In this document: piece by piece, positions 9,613 to 20,475 of the stretch
Position numbering within the stretch: the first letter of the stretch is position 1
How the letters are laid out: each line of letters begins with the position of its first letter
Assembly (NCBI GenBank): GCA_021234155.1
Contig: JAJEKV010000284.1
Location: 186,001 to 250,000, forward strand
Reading direction: 5' to 3'
From: Isoetes taiwanensis
Lineage: Eukaryota > Streptophyta > Lycopodiopsida > Isoetales > Isoetaceae
Length of the DNA: 64,000 nt
Notes under the pieces: model-generated
Database searches by the model: none
The model's input: the letters and a program-made list of their open reading frames with translations, nothing else
What the model was told of the DNA's origin: nothing
Program-made: the position numbers and the translations under genes

Positions 9613-11905
9613 TAGTTACAATGCCAAGCATTGATGGGCATAATTTGGTAAGGTGTACAATCCAATGGAACTTGTTGGGGGCATACTTTACTTATTTCTT
9701 GAGCTTATTAATCATACATTTTCTGCAGTAAATATAGATCTTTTATGGCAATGTAATATTTACATCACCCCCTCGAGTAATTCAAAACAACATCAGGATT
9801 AAAGCAATTAAAACATTCTATGACGTTCCAGAGTTGATATTTAAAAGACAGAACTTTTTTTTACCTTTGTAATTTTTTTACCTTTGTATAACACCATGCA
9901 CACTTTGTACACAATAGATGGCAGGCGTTAGAAAAATAATTTCCTCCTCCAAACTCTAAAAATGAATGGGTCTTGAATGTTGTAGAAAGAGGTCAAAATG
10001 CTTTCAAGTTTCTGAAAACATTGACAAAGCTTTTCTCAAGCGCTTGAGAATGGTGGGCACTACAGTTCATCTAGACAATGCTGAGTACAGTGAAGCCATT
10101 GAGTCATTTTTTGGTGATTTATTCTGAGATGCATGCCTTTTATAGTTTCTACACCTTGCATTAAGAAATTTTGCAAAAGAACGTAGAAAAACACAAAGGA
10201 TCTACATCAAAAAAGCATCAATTGTATCACGTTTGGCCTCAAGTTTAAAAAATGAAATGATACCATAGCTTAGCATGTTATGGGTGCAGAAATTTTCTAT
10301 TCCATTTTGGGCCACTTGTGAATTGTTTTTTCTAGCTTGCTCAGGAATAAGGAATAAGATCAATCAAAATTGCCTGATAAGGCAAGAACATGAAAACCAA
10401 CCCTTGATGAAAATTTTTGAATTTATAAAAAAAAAAACATCTATTATATCATGTTTCGTCTTAGAATTAGATGAAAAAGTATGGCATCATAGGTGAGCAT
10501 GCTATTGATGCGGCACATTTTGTTCCTTTTGGGCCCCTCAAGATTTGTTTTTCTCCTATATGCAGTACCTATCAATCATCAAACGAAACCTTTTATTGTA
10601 TTGATATGGCATCATAGCAGTGGGATCTATTGCCTGACAACAAACAACAAATGCGCCAACATAAACCATTTGCCATAAGCTTGATAGACGTACCTTACAT
10701 TATCCATGTTGCATTCATTTTCAACTATGTTTTGAGCTTTATCTTTTGATGCTTTGGCCAGCATGTAGCATGTTCATGCAGTATCAAATCTTGCCTGTGT
10801 ATAAAAGTAAAATTATCAGCTGCTTTGTGAAAGCATTTGCTTTCCAGATCAAGGTCTTGAGGCCCTCCAATTTATGATTTTATTCTTTAGAAAACAAACC
10901 TCCTTTCAAAACTTGAATAGCTGTTGAACCTACTCCAATGATCTCCTGCAAGTGAAAGAATGTCAGACACATTGGACAACTCCCAAAGTGTCTAAAAGGG
11001 CTAATGTACTTGTGACAGGCCAGTAAACATTGTTGGTCCATTGTTGGTTTTGATGATATGACAAAGCTTTTCTGAAGCCTTTTCCAATAGAAGATAATGC
11101 ACACCATGTATGCCCATCCAAAGCCTTATGGCGGTGGTTTTGAAATCTTCAGATAATGACGTTGGCCACAACAAACATGTATAGGGATTGAATGGTGATT
11201 CGCAAGGAGAATCCTAGATGTCTTAAAGAACGTTCAGCAAACATACAGAAGTTAAACTCATGCCTAATGAAGATTAAACCCTAGGCTAACAGAGAATGCA
11301 CCTTAGAAGCCAACGCAGCAACTCGTCGCCTTACTGTTGTGAGAGACATCTGCTAGAAAGCCATTCAGGCATGAAATCGGCCCTGTGGATTTAGATATGA
11401 ATCATCAAGAGTGTGTGCCATCCCAAGCTCCATTCGAATCCTGTGGAGCCGAACTTGAAGAAGCGAAAGGTGCTTTAGAGAGGATAGTGACGCCGAGCTT
11501 TGCCGCGATGCGTGTTGCAGACCTTGCCCTGCTCTTCCATCACTAAAGAACCCCTAAATCACTAAAGCAAGAAGAAAAGGACTATCTGGACTGTCCAAAT
11601 TTTCAACCAAATCTTGAAACAGAGAGACGAAGACCATCCCAGCATAAAATCTGAACACAGATCTTCTGCATCAGAAAATAAATATACTGAAGAAGCTGTC
11701 AAACCTAGCAGTGTCGTTCCACCTGTGGCATGCATGTGGATACCACTGGAGGAATGCAGCAGGCGCCATAGGCGCCCTCGCGAACCCTAAAAAAAACTCA
11801 AAACTTTGTGACGTGGCATCATCATCGCCATTGGTTTGATCGAAACTGGGCCGTTAAAATTAGGGCTGGGTCCAACACTTACACAAATATGTAGCATAAT
11901 AACAG
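9613..11905 (-). mobile_element. Probable older Helitron B abutting element A
   Basis: A diverged 3' end lies at 9613-9641: hairpin atgcccatcaatgcttggcat, then tgtaacta, directly against the first base of Helitron A. The next about 45 bp (ttatgcccat... to ...gttccattggattg) match the sub-terminal sequence of Helitron C at 19550-19600. The opposite end is placed near 11885-11905 because its minus strand (tgtgtaagtgttggacccagccctaa) matches the 5' sub-terminus of Helitron C. The exact 5' base cannot be set. The interior holds no recognised gene; frames at 10275-10496, 10493-10678 and 10880-11107 are short and unsupported. Confidence 0.5.
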
Positions 11906-12065
11906 GGGTTTTTTTTTATGTTTTTGTACGATTTTTACAAAGGTTTTTCTATGATTTTGGTGCTGTATTTGACGAGGTGTACTAAATAGTATTTCTAGAG
12001 TGTGCCCTTTCTGGATCCTTGATTTTTGTGGCACTTTTCAATGGTCACCTATGAATATTCAATAT
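11887..12065 (+). mobile_element. Helitron 5'-end-like module R, copy 1
   Basis: This copy begins aatatgtagcataataacagggg, then a T-run, tttttgtacgattt and tctagagtgtgcc. The same order of motifs is found at 23750 and 55190. The copy at 23752 starts TCTAGCATTATAACAGGGG after an A, which fits a plus-strand Helitron 5' end. Here TC is mutated. The partner 3' end was not located. Confidence 0.5.
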
Positions 12066-13740
12066 TATTCCAAATTTAAGCATGCAAAGGGTCGAGTAAT
12101 GTATTTTAGGGTTCTTTGCATCTGTGCCTCTGTTTAGGGTCTATGGTACACTGGCCCGGATCTGTGCCAAGGAGGTCAGCAAACCAAGGAGGTGCTTTCT
12201 TTTGAACCTCGATTTGCCCTTTTGTTGCTAGTTGGTGCAGAGCTTCTGAGCTTCTGCAAGGAGCAAGGAAATAGGGGTGTTTGAGATATTCCACATAACC
12301 ATGCTTTTCCATCCCACCTGTAATGCGACTGTATCTTTTAGGGCAAGCGTTTCTTCTCCGATGGAGTCGCTAATCTCTTTGCCTCCTTGCGGGGATTAGA
12401 CCTGATTGCTTTCGGCTTCCACGACCCACGTGCTCCACACATTTAACGAAGTTCTAGCATGGTTTTGCCCATTATATTCGGGATTTGGATGTCTTTGATT
12501 TCGGCCGGATCTCACGAGTGTCGGGAGCAATAAAACTTTCGGATCTAGTGATAGATCTTTCGACTCTTATGGAAGTGCATATCACAGGTTAAATTTGATA
12601 CTTCATCAATGAATTTTGAAACTTGGTTGGCTTGTTGAGTTTATATGGAAAAATGTGGATTCAATACATTTTTGTTGAATCGCTTGATCACCGATGAGTA
12701 AGGGTCCTTAAAAGGGGAGAGGTGCCGGCATTTATGATATGGGGGATCAAAAGTTTCGTCAAACATGGAGCTGGGCGGTGCCCACGAGCCTCCGGGAAAT
12801 AATCGGAATCCACGAAACATTTTTTCCTAAGAAATTTGGGAATTTAAAAGCAAAGACTCAAATGGCGGTGTGCCCGAGACATTGTGAACAGAGTGGTTAA
12901 GCTCAAGGAGAGCCCTGATGGTATGACCCTAAACATCTACTTGAACACATGCATTATAAAGAGGCCTGCTTGAAGTGAATGCGATTGGAGTAAAAATCAT
13001 CCGTGTCAACTTTCACATTCATATCCGGACCGATAAATGAAATGCTTGTTCACGAATAGAAAAGAGTTTGATAATGTTTCCACATTGTTGATGAGCAAAT
13101 GAATAAGGGTTTCATATCTAACCCGACAAGAAGTTTGGGCTTGTTGTTAGTGCCTCCATTTACCACTAAGCTAAAATGCCCCGATTTATGAATTGATGCG
13201 AGAGCGGGATGAATGCTTTCGAAGTTAAGACAAGATGCAAGTGACCTACTGGGAATATTCAAATGCAAAAGTAGCAAGAGTGACACGTTACTTAGGAGTC
13301 CTTATGCGGAGAAAGCGAGCAAATTAGGTGAATTGTTATTTGGCTGTTAAGTTAGTTTATCGAGATAGTTCTTTATCCCATGATTTGTGTCTCTTCCGGT
13401 GCTAGGTTATTATGAATGCCCTACATTTTATTCCGGGCTCTTCCCTCTTCCTCTCTTCAAAGCATACACCTTTCCCCCGTTACTTTCATGATGTATGATC
13501 CAACCTGACGAAAGCGACCTTTAGCAATGTGCTATGAAAACCCGCATAACCTGTAAACTCCAATGGAATTATCCAGCTGAATCATGTGTTCTCTGTTGTG
13601 TAAAGCTATACTTTTCTTAGTATAATCTGTAATAAAAAAAACCTTAGTTTCTGCTAAATAAAGCCAGATCTGCAACTCTTGTGGACCAGCTATTTAGAAT
13701 TAGTTCACCCGTTACAATTTCTTATGTGCATATCCCATGC
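12066..13740. other. No supported gene
   Basis: Higher-GC sequence with short open frames on both strands (for example minus 12106-12312 and 13050-13286). None gives a family I know. It lies between the R module and the TM9SF fragment and may be captured, rearranged host sequence. Confidence 0.4.
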
Positions 13741-13741
13741 A

Positions 13742-14358
13742 GATTATGGCGCACTGTGGAGTTGGGTGATGCCAAGGGTTGGAGATAAGTAGCTTGGAAA
13801 GTTGCATGTTCCTTTCCTTGGTATAACATTTTTTATAGTCACTGTGCTCAATTTCCTGCTTTGGAGTAGTAACAGCACAGGTGCCATGCCAATATCCATG
13901 TTCTTCATCCTTATAGCACTTTGGTTTTGCATATCAGTGCCATTAACTCTTTGGGGAGGATATTTTGGGGTTAAAGCAAAACCTATCCATTATCCTGTGA
14001 GGACTAACCAGATCCCTAGGGAAATTCCAGCTTACAAATATCCTTCTTGGTTGCTTGTTTTAGGAGCTGGAACTCTGCCTTTTGGGACCCTCTTCATTGA
14101 GCTTTTCTTCATTATGTCCAGTATATGGATGGGCCGTGTATACTATGTCTTTGGATTTCTTCTTGTGGTGTTCATCTTGCTCGTCATTGTCTGCGCATTG
14201 TCTGCGCAGAGGTTTCTGTTGTTCTGACATATATGCATCTTTGTGTTGAAGACTGGGCATGGTGGTGGAAAGCATTCTTTTCTTCAGGATCTGTGGGGCT
14301 TTACATTTTTCTCTATTCCCTGAACTATTTAGTTTTTGATCTACACATGAAAATGTAA
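13742..14358 (+). pseudogene. Transmembrane 9 superfamily (TM9SF/EMP70) C-terminal fragment
   Basis: The translation matches the membrane half of plant TM9SF proteins, which are multi-pass Golgi/endosomal proteins of about 640 residues. It reads WRTVELGDAKGW, a stop, then NFLLWSSNSTGAMPISMFF, PVRTNQIPREIPAYKYPSW, GAGTLPFGTLFIELFFIMSS and IWMGRVYYVFGFL. After a frame change it continues AEVSVVLTYMHLCVEDW and ends with YLVFDLHMKM and a stop. Three lesions are visible: TAA near 13790, a frameshift near 13820, and a tandem copy of ttgtctgcgca at about 14183-14204 that shifts the frame by 11 bases. No introns interrupt about 600 bp, and the family's last membrane helices are missing. It lies downstream of module R and directly before a foldback-element arm. 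Confidence 0.9.
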
Positions 14359-14450
14359 TGTAATTTTCTTGGTGTTTTATACAATCTCTTGAATTAATAA
14401 TTAATATTTACGCCCTTAAAGTTTCTCTATTTTTCCTTTTGTTAGGGCCC

Positions 14451-14615
14451 GAAGGGCCCAAATTTTTTTTTTGATATAACAACCAATATATAATTACCAT
14501 TAACATTATTAACACAAACCATTGCATTCAATGCATTTAAATTAAAATCCCCCTGAAACCCCCTTTGGTTTGGGTGCATATTCACACGGGGGGTTACGTA
14601 GGGCAGCGAGAGCTG
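14451..14615. mobile_element. Single arm of a foldback element (family FB1)
   Basis: The segment from gaagggcccaaattttt to gggcagcgagagc matches the left arm of the complete foldback element at 57486-57990, including cccctttggtttgggtgcat. The interior and the second arm are absent here. The upstream sequence ccttaaagtttctctat also matches the flank of the other copies, so the true element may start about 35 bp earlier. Confidence 0.7.
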
Positions 14616-14624
14616 TTAGATGGG

Positions 14625-15568
14625 TATATAATATAAGATAAGAGCAGATAGAGCAGAAAAGGGCAGATAGAGCAGATAGAGCAATGAATAGGAGAACTAG
14701 AAGAAAATATGTGTTCTTACAAATACCAGAATAAAAATAAGAACAAAATAGCAGACTTTAAGTGAAAGCTAGGAAAATACCAACCTATTTGTTTTCTGTA
14801 CCCGAGATTTGAGCCGAAACCTTTGATCTGAAACCTAAAGCCGAAAACAATAGCCAATTTCTTCAAAAAATAGTCGAGATTTACAATATAAGCCAAGGAG
14901 AAGCCGAGGAGAAGCCGATAGAAGCATATACAAGCCGAGATCGAAAGCAGATAGAAGCCGAGTGGTTCAAGCAGAAGGAAAGCAGATAGAAGCGCAAGTT
15001 CGAAAGCAGAAAAAATCGAAAGAGAATGAGAAAAGTTGGAAAGGGATTGTAAACTGGAAATAATAACTGCTTTAAAAAAAATCGTACCGCGCCATATTAG
15101 CTGCCGCGAAAATTTATTACACATATTTTTTTAAATGTTAGAAGCTTAATATGAAGTTAGAAGGTTATATAAGAAATTAGAATTTAGAAGTTATAGGTCA
15201 GAGCAGTAAGGTTATAAGTTAGAAGGGTTAATAGTTTTAAGGTTATATTTATTTAAGGTTAGAAGTTTTAACCTCTAAACTTAAACCTTTTAAACTTAAA
15301 ACTTCTAACCTATAAAAACCTATACTAAACTTCTAACCTTAAAAATGCTAACCTATAATAACCTTAAAAGTTGTTTCTAAGGTTACAACTTTTAAGGTTA
15401 TTATAGGTTAGACCTATAATAACCTTAAAAGTTGTTTTCTAAGGTTACAACTTTTAAGGTTATTATAGGTCTAACCTATAATAACCTTAAAAAGTTGTTT
15501 TAGGTTATTATAGGTCTACCTATAATAACCTTAAAAAGTTGTTTTCTAAGGTTACAACATTTAAGGTT
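14625..15568. repeat. Simple-sequence and 'aaccttataggtt' palindromic repeats
   Basis: 14625-15030 is A/G-rich with repeated agcagatagagcag and gaagccga units. 15130-15568 is built from inverted and direct copies of aaccttaaaa(a)gttgtttt, ctaaggttacaac and ttattataggt, so that neighbouring copies can fold back on one another. It ends one base before a Helitron terminus, as does the simple-sequence tract at 8.6 kb. Confidence 0.7.
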
Positions 15569-15569
15569 A

Positions 15570-15600
15570 CTAGTAATGGTACCCAGCGTTGCTGGGCATA
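15570..15600 (-). mobile_element. 3' terminus of Helitron E
   Basis: On the minus strand the hairpin tgcccagcaacgctgggt is followed by accattA and CTAG|T, matching Helitron A (8589) and C (19520). The body extends rightward on the minus strand and should include the polypyrimidine tract and probably the KNOX fragment. I could not place its 5' TC end before 19519. Confidence 0.7.
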
Positions 15601-15699
15601 AGTCCGGAATTTGTGTGGACGAAAATCTATTCAGCTCAGACTCTTTTTCATAAATCTAATATAATAGAAACCAAGCCCAGATTGCTGAGCTTTAAGAGG

Positions 15700-16505
15700 T
15701 TTTTGTGCATTCGACATCCTTCCACTTCCCTTTGCCTTTGATGTATCCCCCATTTCTCTTTTTCCTTGTTTACCTACACACTTTCTTTTTTTCTTTTTCG
15801 TTTTTTCTCATTTTTCCGACACACGTCCTTTTTTTTCCTTCTCCTTTTTTTTCTTTTTCTACCCCTTCTCCCTTCTCTTCCCTTTCCTTTCCCCTTTCCC
15901 TTTTTTCCTTCCTTTTTTTCTGACACACTTTTTCCCTTCCTTTTTCATCCTTTCCCCGCCCTTCCCATTTTCCCTCTTCCTCTTCCTTTTCCTTTTCCTT
16001 TTCCTTTTCCTTTTCCTTTTCCTTTTCCTTTTCACTTTCCCTTTTTCCATGCACTTTTTTCATTCTCTTTTCCTCACCTCATGTGCCCCTTTTCTTCCTT
16101 TTCCCATCCTCTTCCTCTTTATCCCTTGCCCTTTTCCACTTCTCTCTTCCCATTTCCCTCTCCCTTTTTCCTCGTGCCCGTTTTCCATTCCCTTCTCCAC
16201 TTTCTGCCTTCCTTTCCCTTTTTCCTTTCCCTTCCTTTTTCATTCTTTCGCCACCTTTTCGCTTTTCCCAGTACCATTTTTCCCTTTCCTTCCCCTCTTC
16301 TTTTTTCATTTTCTCTTTCCTTATGCCTCTTTCCATTCCCTTTTCGCTACCTTTTTTTTTACGTGCCCCTTTTCCTCCTTTCCCCACCCTTTTTCACTTT
16401 TCCTCTTCCCTTTTCTCTTTTTCTTTTTTCCTTTTCCCATGCTCTTTTTCCCCTTTCGTCACCCTTTCCCTCTTCCCTTTTTTCCCGTGCCCTTTTCCCC
16501 TTCCA
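15700..16505. repeat. 800-bp polypyrimidine tract with (ccttttc)n-type core
   Basis: The plus strand is almost entirely C and T, with a regular ccttttccttttcc core at about 15985-16035 and isolated catgcactttt or cacgtgcccttt interruptions every 60-100 bp. The long Phe/Pro/Ser/Leu frames on the plus strand and Lys/Glu/Arg frames on the minus strand are composition artefacts. A shorter, similar tract at 50735-50935 also follows a Helitron 3' end of the same family. Confidence 0.85.
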
Positions 16506-17720
16506 GCCAACGAAACTCCGTAACTTAATCTGTAATGAATGGCTACACTACAAGAGAATAAGCAATCTAAGTCATTACTTTCATCATTTATTTGCTTAAA
16601 ATCACACTTTCAATATTTTTAGATTTTGATACAATAAGTGACGGTAGCTGTTGATGGAATCATGTCATCTATATCGTCACTTGTAGCATTTAATTCGCAG
16701 TTATAATATCATGCATTTTGTCCTTGTGGTGCTATAATAGTGTCAGGTATAGGATCACATGTATTACTGTAATTAAATTATTCATAATATCGCCAGGAGC
16801 GCTATAATACTATCAGCTATGGCATCACTTTTTTTGTTGTCATTAAATGACTCATAATGTCAACACAAGCGTCATCCTTTGTATCATCCTTTTTAACATG
16901 ATTAGTATTAGATGTGGCATTGTCAATGACAATGCCACATATAATATCACGTGAAGGTTATGATTGCATCATTATGAACATCAAGTTTAATACCACGTAT
17001 TGTGACAAATTGGACCGTAATTGTATCAAATATAATTTCACGTTTTCCACCACCCATAATACCATCTATAAACCCTGGACGAATATCAGCAGAAACAACT
17101 AGGGCGGGGGGGATTTAATTCAATGGTGGAATTACCTAATATGTCAGATGCCTCTTTCAATGGTTTATCTGTACAAAATATAGTACGAATTATGTACTAC
17201 AAAATATGCTAAGGACGTGTACAAAAATTTTTGATAGCCCAAAGGCAATATACGAAATGCTAGCGAGCATTTGATGCCATCAATAAAATCAAAGAAATTA
17301 GCATACATTTTTCTAACATGAAAAAAAAAAGACAAAGAATGCAGCATACACGGAATTTTTTTTCCTAATTGCCCCATTGTTACTACCCAGAATGTAATGG
17401 AATGGCTACTGAATGTCTTCTTGTTGCATTAATGTTCGCGTAATCAAATACGAAGTACATATTTCTGGCATGCCAAGTGCAATAACAAGTGTAATGCAAT
17501 TTTGAAGCTGAAGTATATCTTTCCAAATATAGTGCCTAACTATCCTGCCTGGCAGATATTGCCCGCCAAATCTGGAGTGCAACATAGTGATATCAGACTG
17601 GCATGTGGCATAGCCACTAGGCTTATCCCTATCTGCCATGTAGAAAATCCAGATGTAATCCTCGCTGCCCACCAATAAACCATGAGTGCTGTTGAAGAGG
17701 TTTAGAAACGACAACTGATC
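16506..17720. other. AT-rich Helitron interior with a perfect palindrome
   Basis: No supported gene. A 29-nt palindrome with 14-nt arms (atgtggcattgtca / tgacaatgccacat) and a single central base sits at 16912-16940. The segment 16640-17060 repeats the theme 'gtatcat / taatatcac' loosely. Confidence 0.5.
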
Positions 17721-17726
17721 TAAAAT

Positions 17727-18055
17727 TTGAAAGCTTCTCTTTCGCGAGTTGATGAACCAGTTATTAGTCTGCTTCAACTGAAGTCCAGTCTCCTGCACTA
17801 GACGTGCCTTCTCATCCTCATACAGAAGGAAAATAGCATAGGTCATATTTAGTGCTTGTTCAATGTTAAAGTAAATGTTCAAAAGTTTGACTACTGCCTT
17901 TTTCATGCTTAATGCTGGATATGGCCATTTAGCATGAGCATGCCACCAAGCTGTGAGAACGGCGATTGTGTCTCCAGGGAGCTTGCCATTGCGCCTTTAC
18001 CTTTACCAAAGGATCTCTTCTCTCACATCTACTATCCTGCTCTGTATCCCTTCAT
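17727..18055 (-). pseudogene. KNOX class II homeobox fragment (ELK and TALE homeodomain)
   Basis: Read on the minus strand, 18055-18000 gives the ELK domain end (RIVDVREEIL) with a frameshift. 17987-17915 gives the first part of the homeodomain ([20 protein letters not shown], then WPYP). After about 95 bp, 17820-17727 gives [20 protein letters not shown] and [14 protein letters not shown] genes have an intron exactly between WPYPTE and DDKARL; here the acceptor AG remains but the donor is lost, so the intron reads through as coding. The family's WFINQRKR has become WFINSRKR, keeping the DNA-contacting Asn. The string IVDVREEILRKRRAGKLPGD is typical of class II, which acts in sporophyte and leaf development. 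Two stop codons and a frameshift in the ELK part show that the fragment is dead. It lies downstream of Helitron terminus E on the same strand, which suggests capture. Confidence 0.85.
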
Positions 18056-18059
18056 TATA

Positions 18060-19518
18060 CCATGCAAAATTATATTATTATCAGTATTTTATGATCATTT
18101 AAACTGAAACAAGCTTCTGAACTTCAAACCAGAATTATCTGCTTCAATTCGAGCTTGGGCTCTTGAGCTTGGGCTCTTGTCTAACCCGTTCCATAAGTGT
18201 TCTTTCAGTTTCGGTCATTATCCTGCCATAATCATTTTCTGCTTGATCTTCCTTATCATCAGACATGGTTGAACCAGTGTTGCATTCTCCTGGTTACCCC
18301 TGTACGCAGGCAGCTTAAACCATGTGTTAAAATTTTCAAATTGTAAATCTTGTTGGCTAAGAACTGATGTTATAAACCTTAAATACCATATCACCATCCA
18401 AACATTCAAAAGCAGATCCAAAGAGAGCATTGCAGCAGCACCTACACAAAGCTTATTACACACGTATATCCAGCACAATGGATAGATAGAACATCTAATA
18501 GCACATAAAGTGCCCTTTCAGTTTAGTGCAACATTCATACAACAATTATTTTGCTAATAATGTATGTTTTGAACATTACTTTGTCCCACACGAGCCTTAG
18601 AATAGTGTCACAAAACAATACTATGCCAAATCCTTGAGTGCTCCAATATGAACATCCAATTTGCATTTCATGCAACCATAAAATAGCAATCTATAATATT
18701 GGTGGTATTAATAGCGATATAAGCCAAACTAAATGTGTGCAAATAATTTACTATAGACCCATATGTATAAAACATTTGCAATAAATAGGCAGACATTTCT
18801 GAAAAACCATAAATAAATCATACTATACAATTGTAGTATTGGTCTTACATGCATTACAATGCATCTTCCTTTATAATCCATTCGCATGCTTCTTGATAGA
18901 AGTGACGGCAAACCAATTTCGACATAGCAAGGTTACTTTCTCACGCTTCTACCCATATCATATTGAAGGTTGACTCCATAACTCCACACTTCATAATCAA
19001 AGATATAACCATTGAACAACTTTAAAAAGTCCACTCACATTGCTGCCTATAATTCCATGCTTAACAAGTCCACTCACACTTATGCCTATAATATCATGCT
19101 CACTGACTTAATGATGTTGGACTTGGTTTATTAGTAACACCTTGGCAAAGGTTCAAATACCATTGGCTACGATATTTGGGACGGGTTCATGTTTAGACAA
19201 CAATGATGACTTTGGCATAAACAATGGGGAATATGCTCGAGTGATATGCTCTGCAAACAACGACAACAACATCAATAATGTGTCTCTCTACCTTGATCTT
19301 CTAAGTGCAAAGAGGATATTTTACTTCAACATGGAGGTATATTATTGTTATTATTTTGTTAGAGATTAAAGACTGAAGAAAAAGGAAAGAGCCTTAGAAT
19401 ACACATTGTTTTTAAAAACTATTCCAGAATTTCATGTAAGTGTTAGAGATTCTTATAAATGAGGAAGGAATGCTGAGTTAAAACCCATCAGTTAGGGCGT
19501 CTCATCATTCTTTTCAAA
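18060..19518. other. No supported gene
   Basis: AT-rich sequence with short open frames (minus 18218-18478; plus 19142-19369), none recognisable. The phrase 'cactcacattgctgcctataat(t/a)ccatgct' is repeated at 19034 and 19071. Confidence 0.4.
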
Positions 19519-20336
19519 ACTAGTTACTGTGCCCAGCGTTGCTGGGCATGATTTGGTAACCTGTAAATGTTGGGGAACTTATACAATCCATGAGAACTTG
19601 TTGGGAGCATGTTCTTTGTTGTCTTCACTCCCAACTTAGCTTCTTCAGCAAACATTTTCCACCTAGCTATCAGCAACATAAATATACTCATTAGTCAACA
19701 CTCCAGGTAATTGCATTCCTTAATTAGACATACCCATTAGTCAGCACTCTCAAGTAATTGCATTCCTCGATGCAATTGTAAGACCCTTTGGCCTTCTTCA
19801 TGTTCATCATCATCTAAAAATGTTGTCAATAATGGTTTTTGCTAAAAAAAAACTTCAAAAGAGGAGAGACATTCACTCACAGTAAACTCATGTGTAAAAA
19901 GTGTTTTAATTAAATTGCTGGAAAAGCTGACCAACCGACGTTAATGTATGACGCGACGTTAATGCATGCCGCCATGCCCAGGCAAGGGATTAATTTGGAA
20001 TGGGAGTTATTTTATCAAGAATGTTATAAAACACCATAAAATGCCAAGCTTACTGAGTCAAACAACATCCATGCTGCCAATTCTAAACCAATAACAATGT
20101 TTGATTTTTAACAAATGAGTTCAAAAGAAGCCCAAGGCATGGTTTGTTGTGATGCCATAGCTGTTAAAAAAAAAAGGAAAATGATCTACTGTTATTGCTC
20201 ATGCATATCATAAAAGAAAAGTATATTGATCTCTTACAAATATATACTTTACTTGGACAAACTAATGATTTGAAATATAATTCTAATGTAAAATATGTAA
20301 CTACTGGTTTGCAATACAATGCTTTTCCAATTATGT

Positions 20337-20475
20337 CCCATAAGAGTTGATTAGTAGCCAAAACACAGGAAAGTGCAAATCTGTGAGAAAAGGGACTGAG
20401 TATTTACTCCCATAAGAGTTGATTAGTAGCCAAAATACAGAAAAGTGCAAATCTGTGAGAAAAGGAACTAAGTTT
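20337..20475. repeat. 72-bp tandem duplication
   Basis: The unit cccataagagttgattagtagccaaaa... through ...gtgagaaaagg is present twice (from 20337 and from 20409) with about four differences. It lies inside Helitron C and has no coding content that I can support. Confidence 0.8.

Noticed and set aside
15766-16599. 277-codon plus-strand frame and several Lys/Glu-rich minus frames
   Set aside because: They lie in an almost pure C/T tract; lack of stops follows from composition, and all frames are open in the same way.
19142-19369. Asn-rich 75-codon frame
   Set aside because: Short, low complexity and without homologous pattern or splice context.
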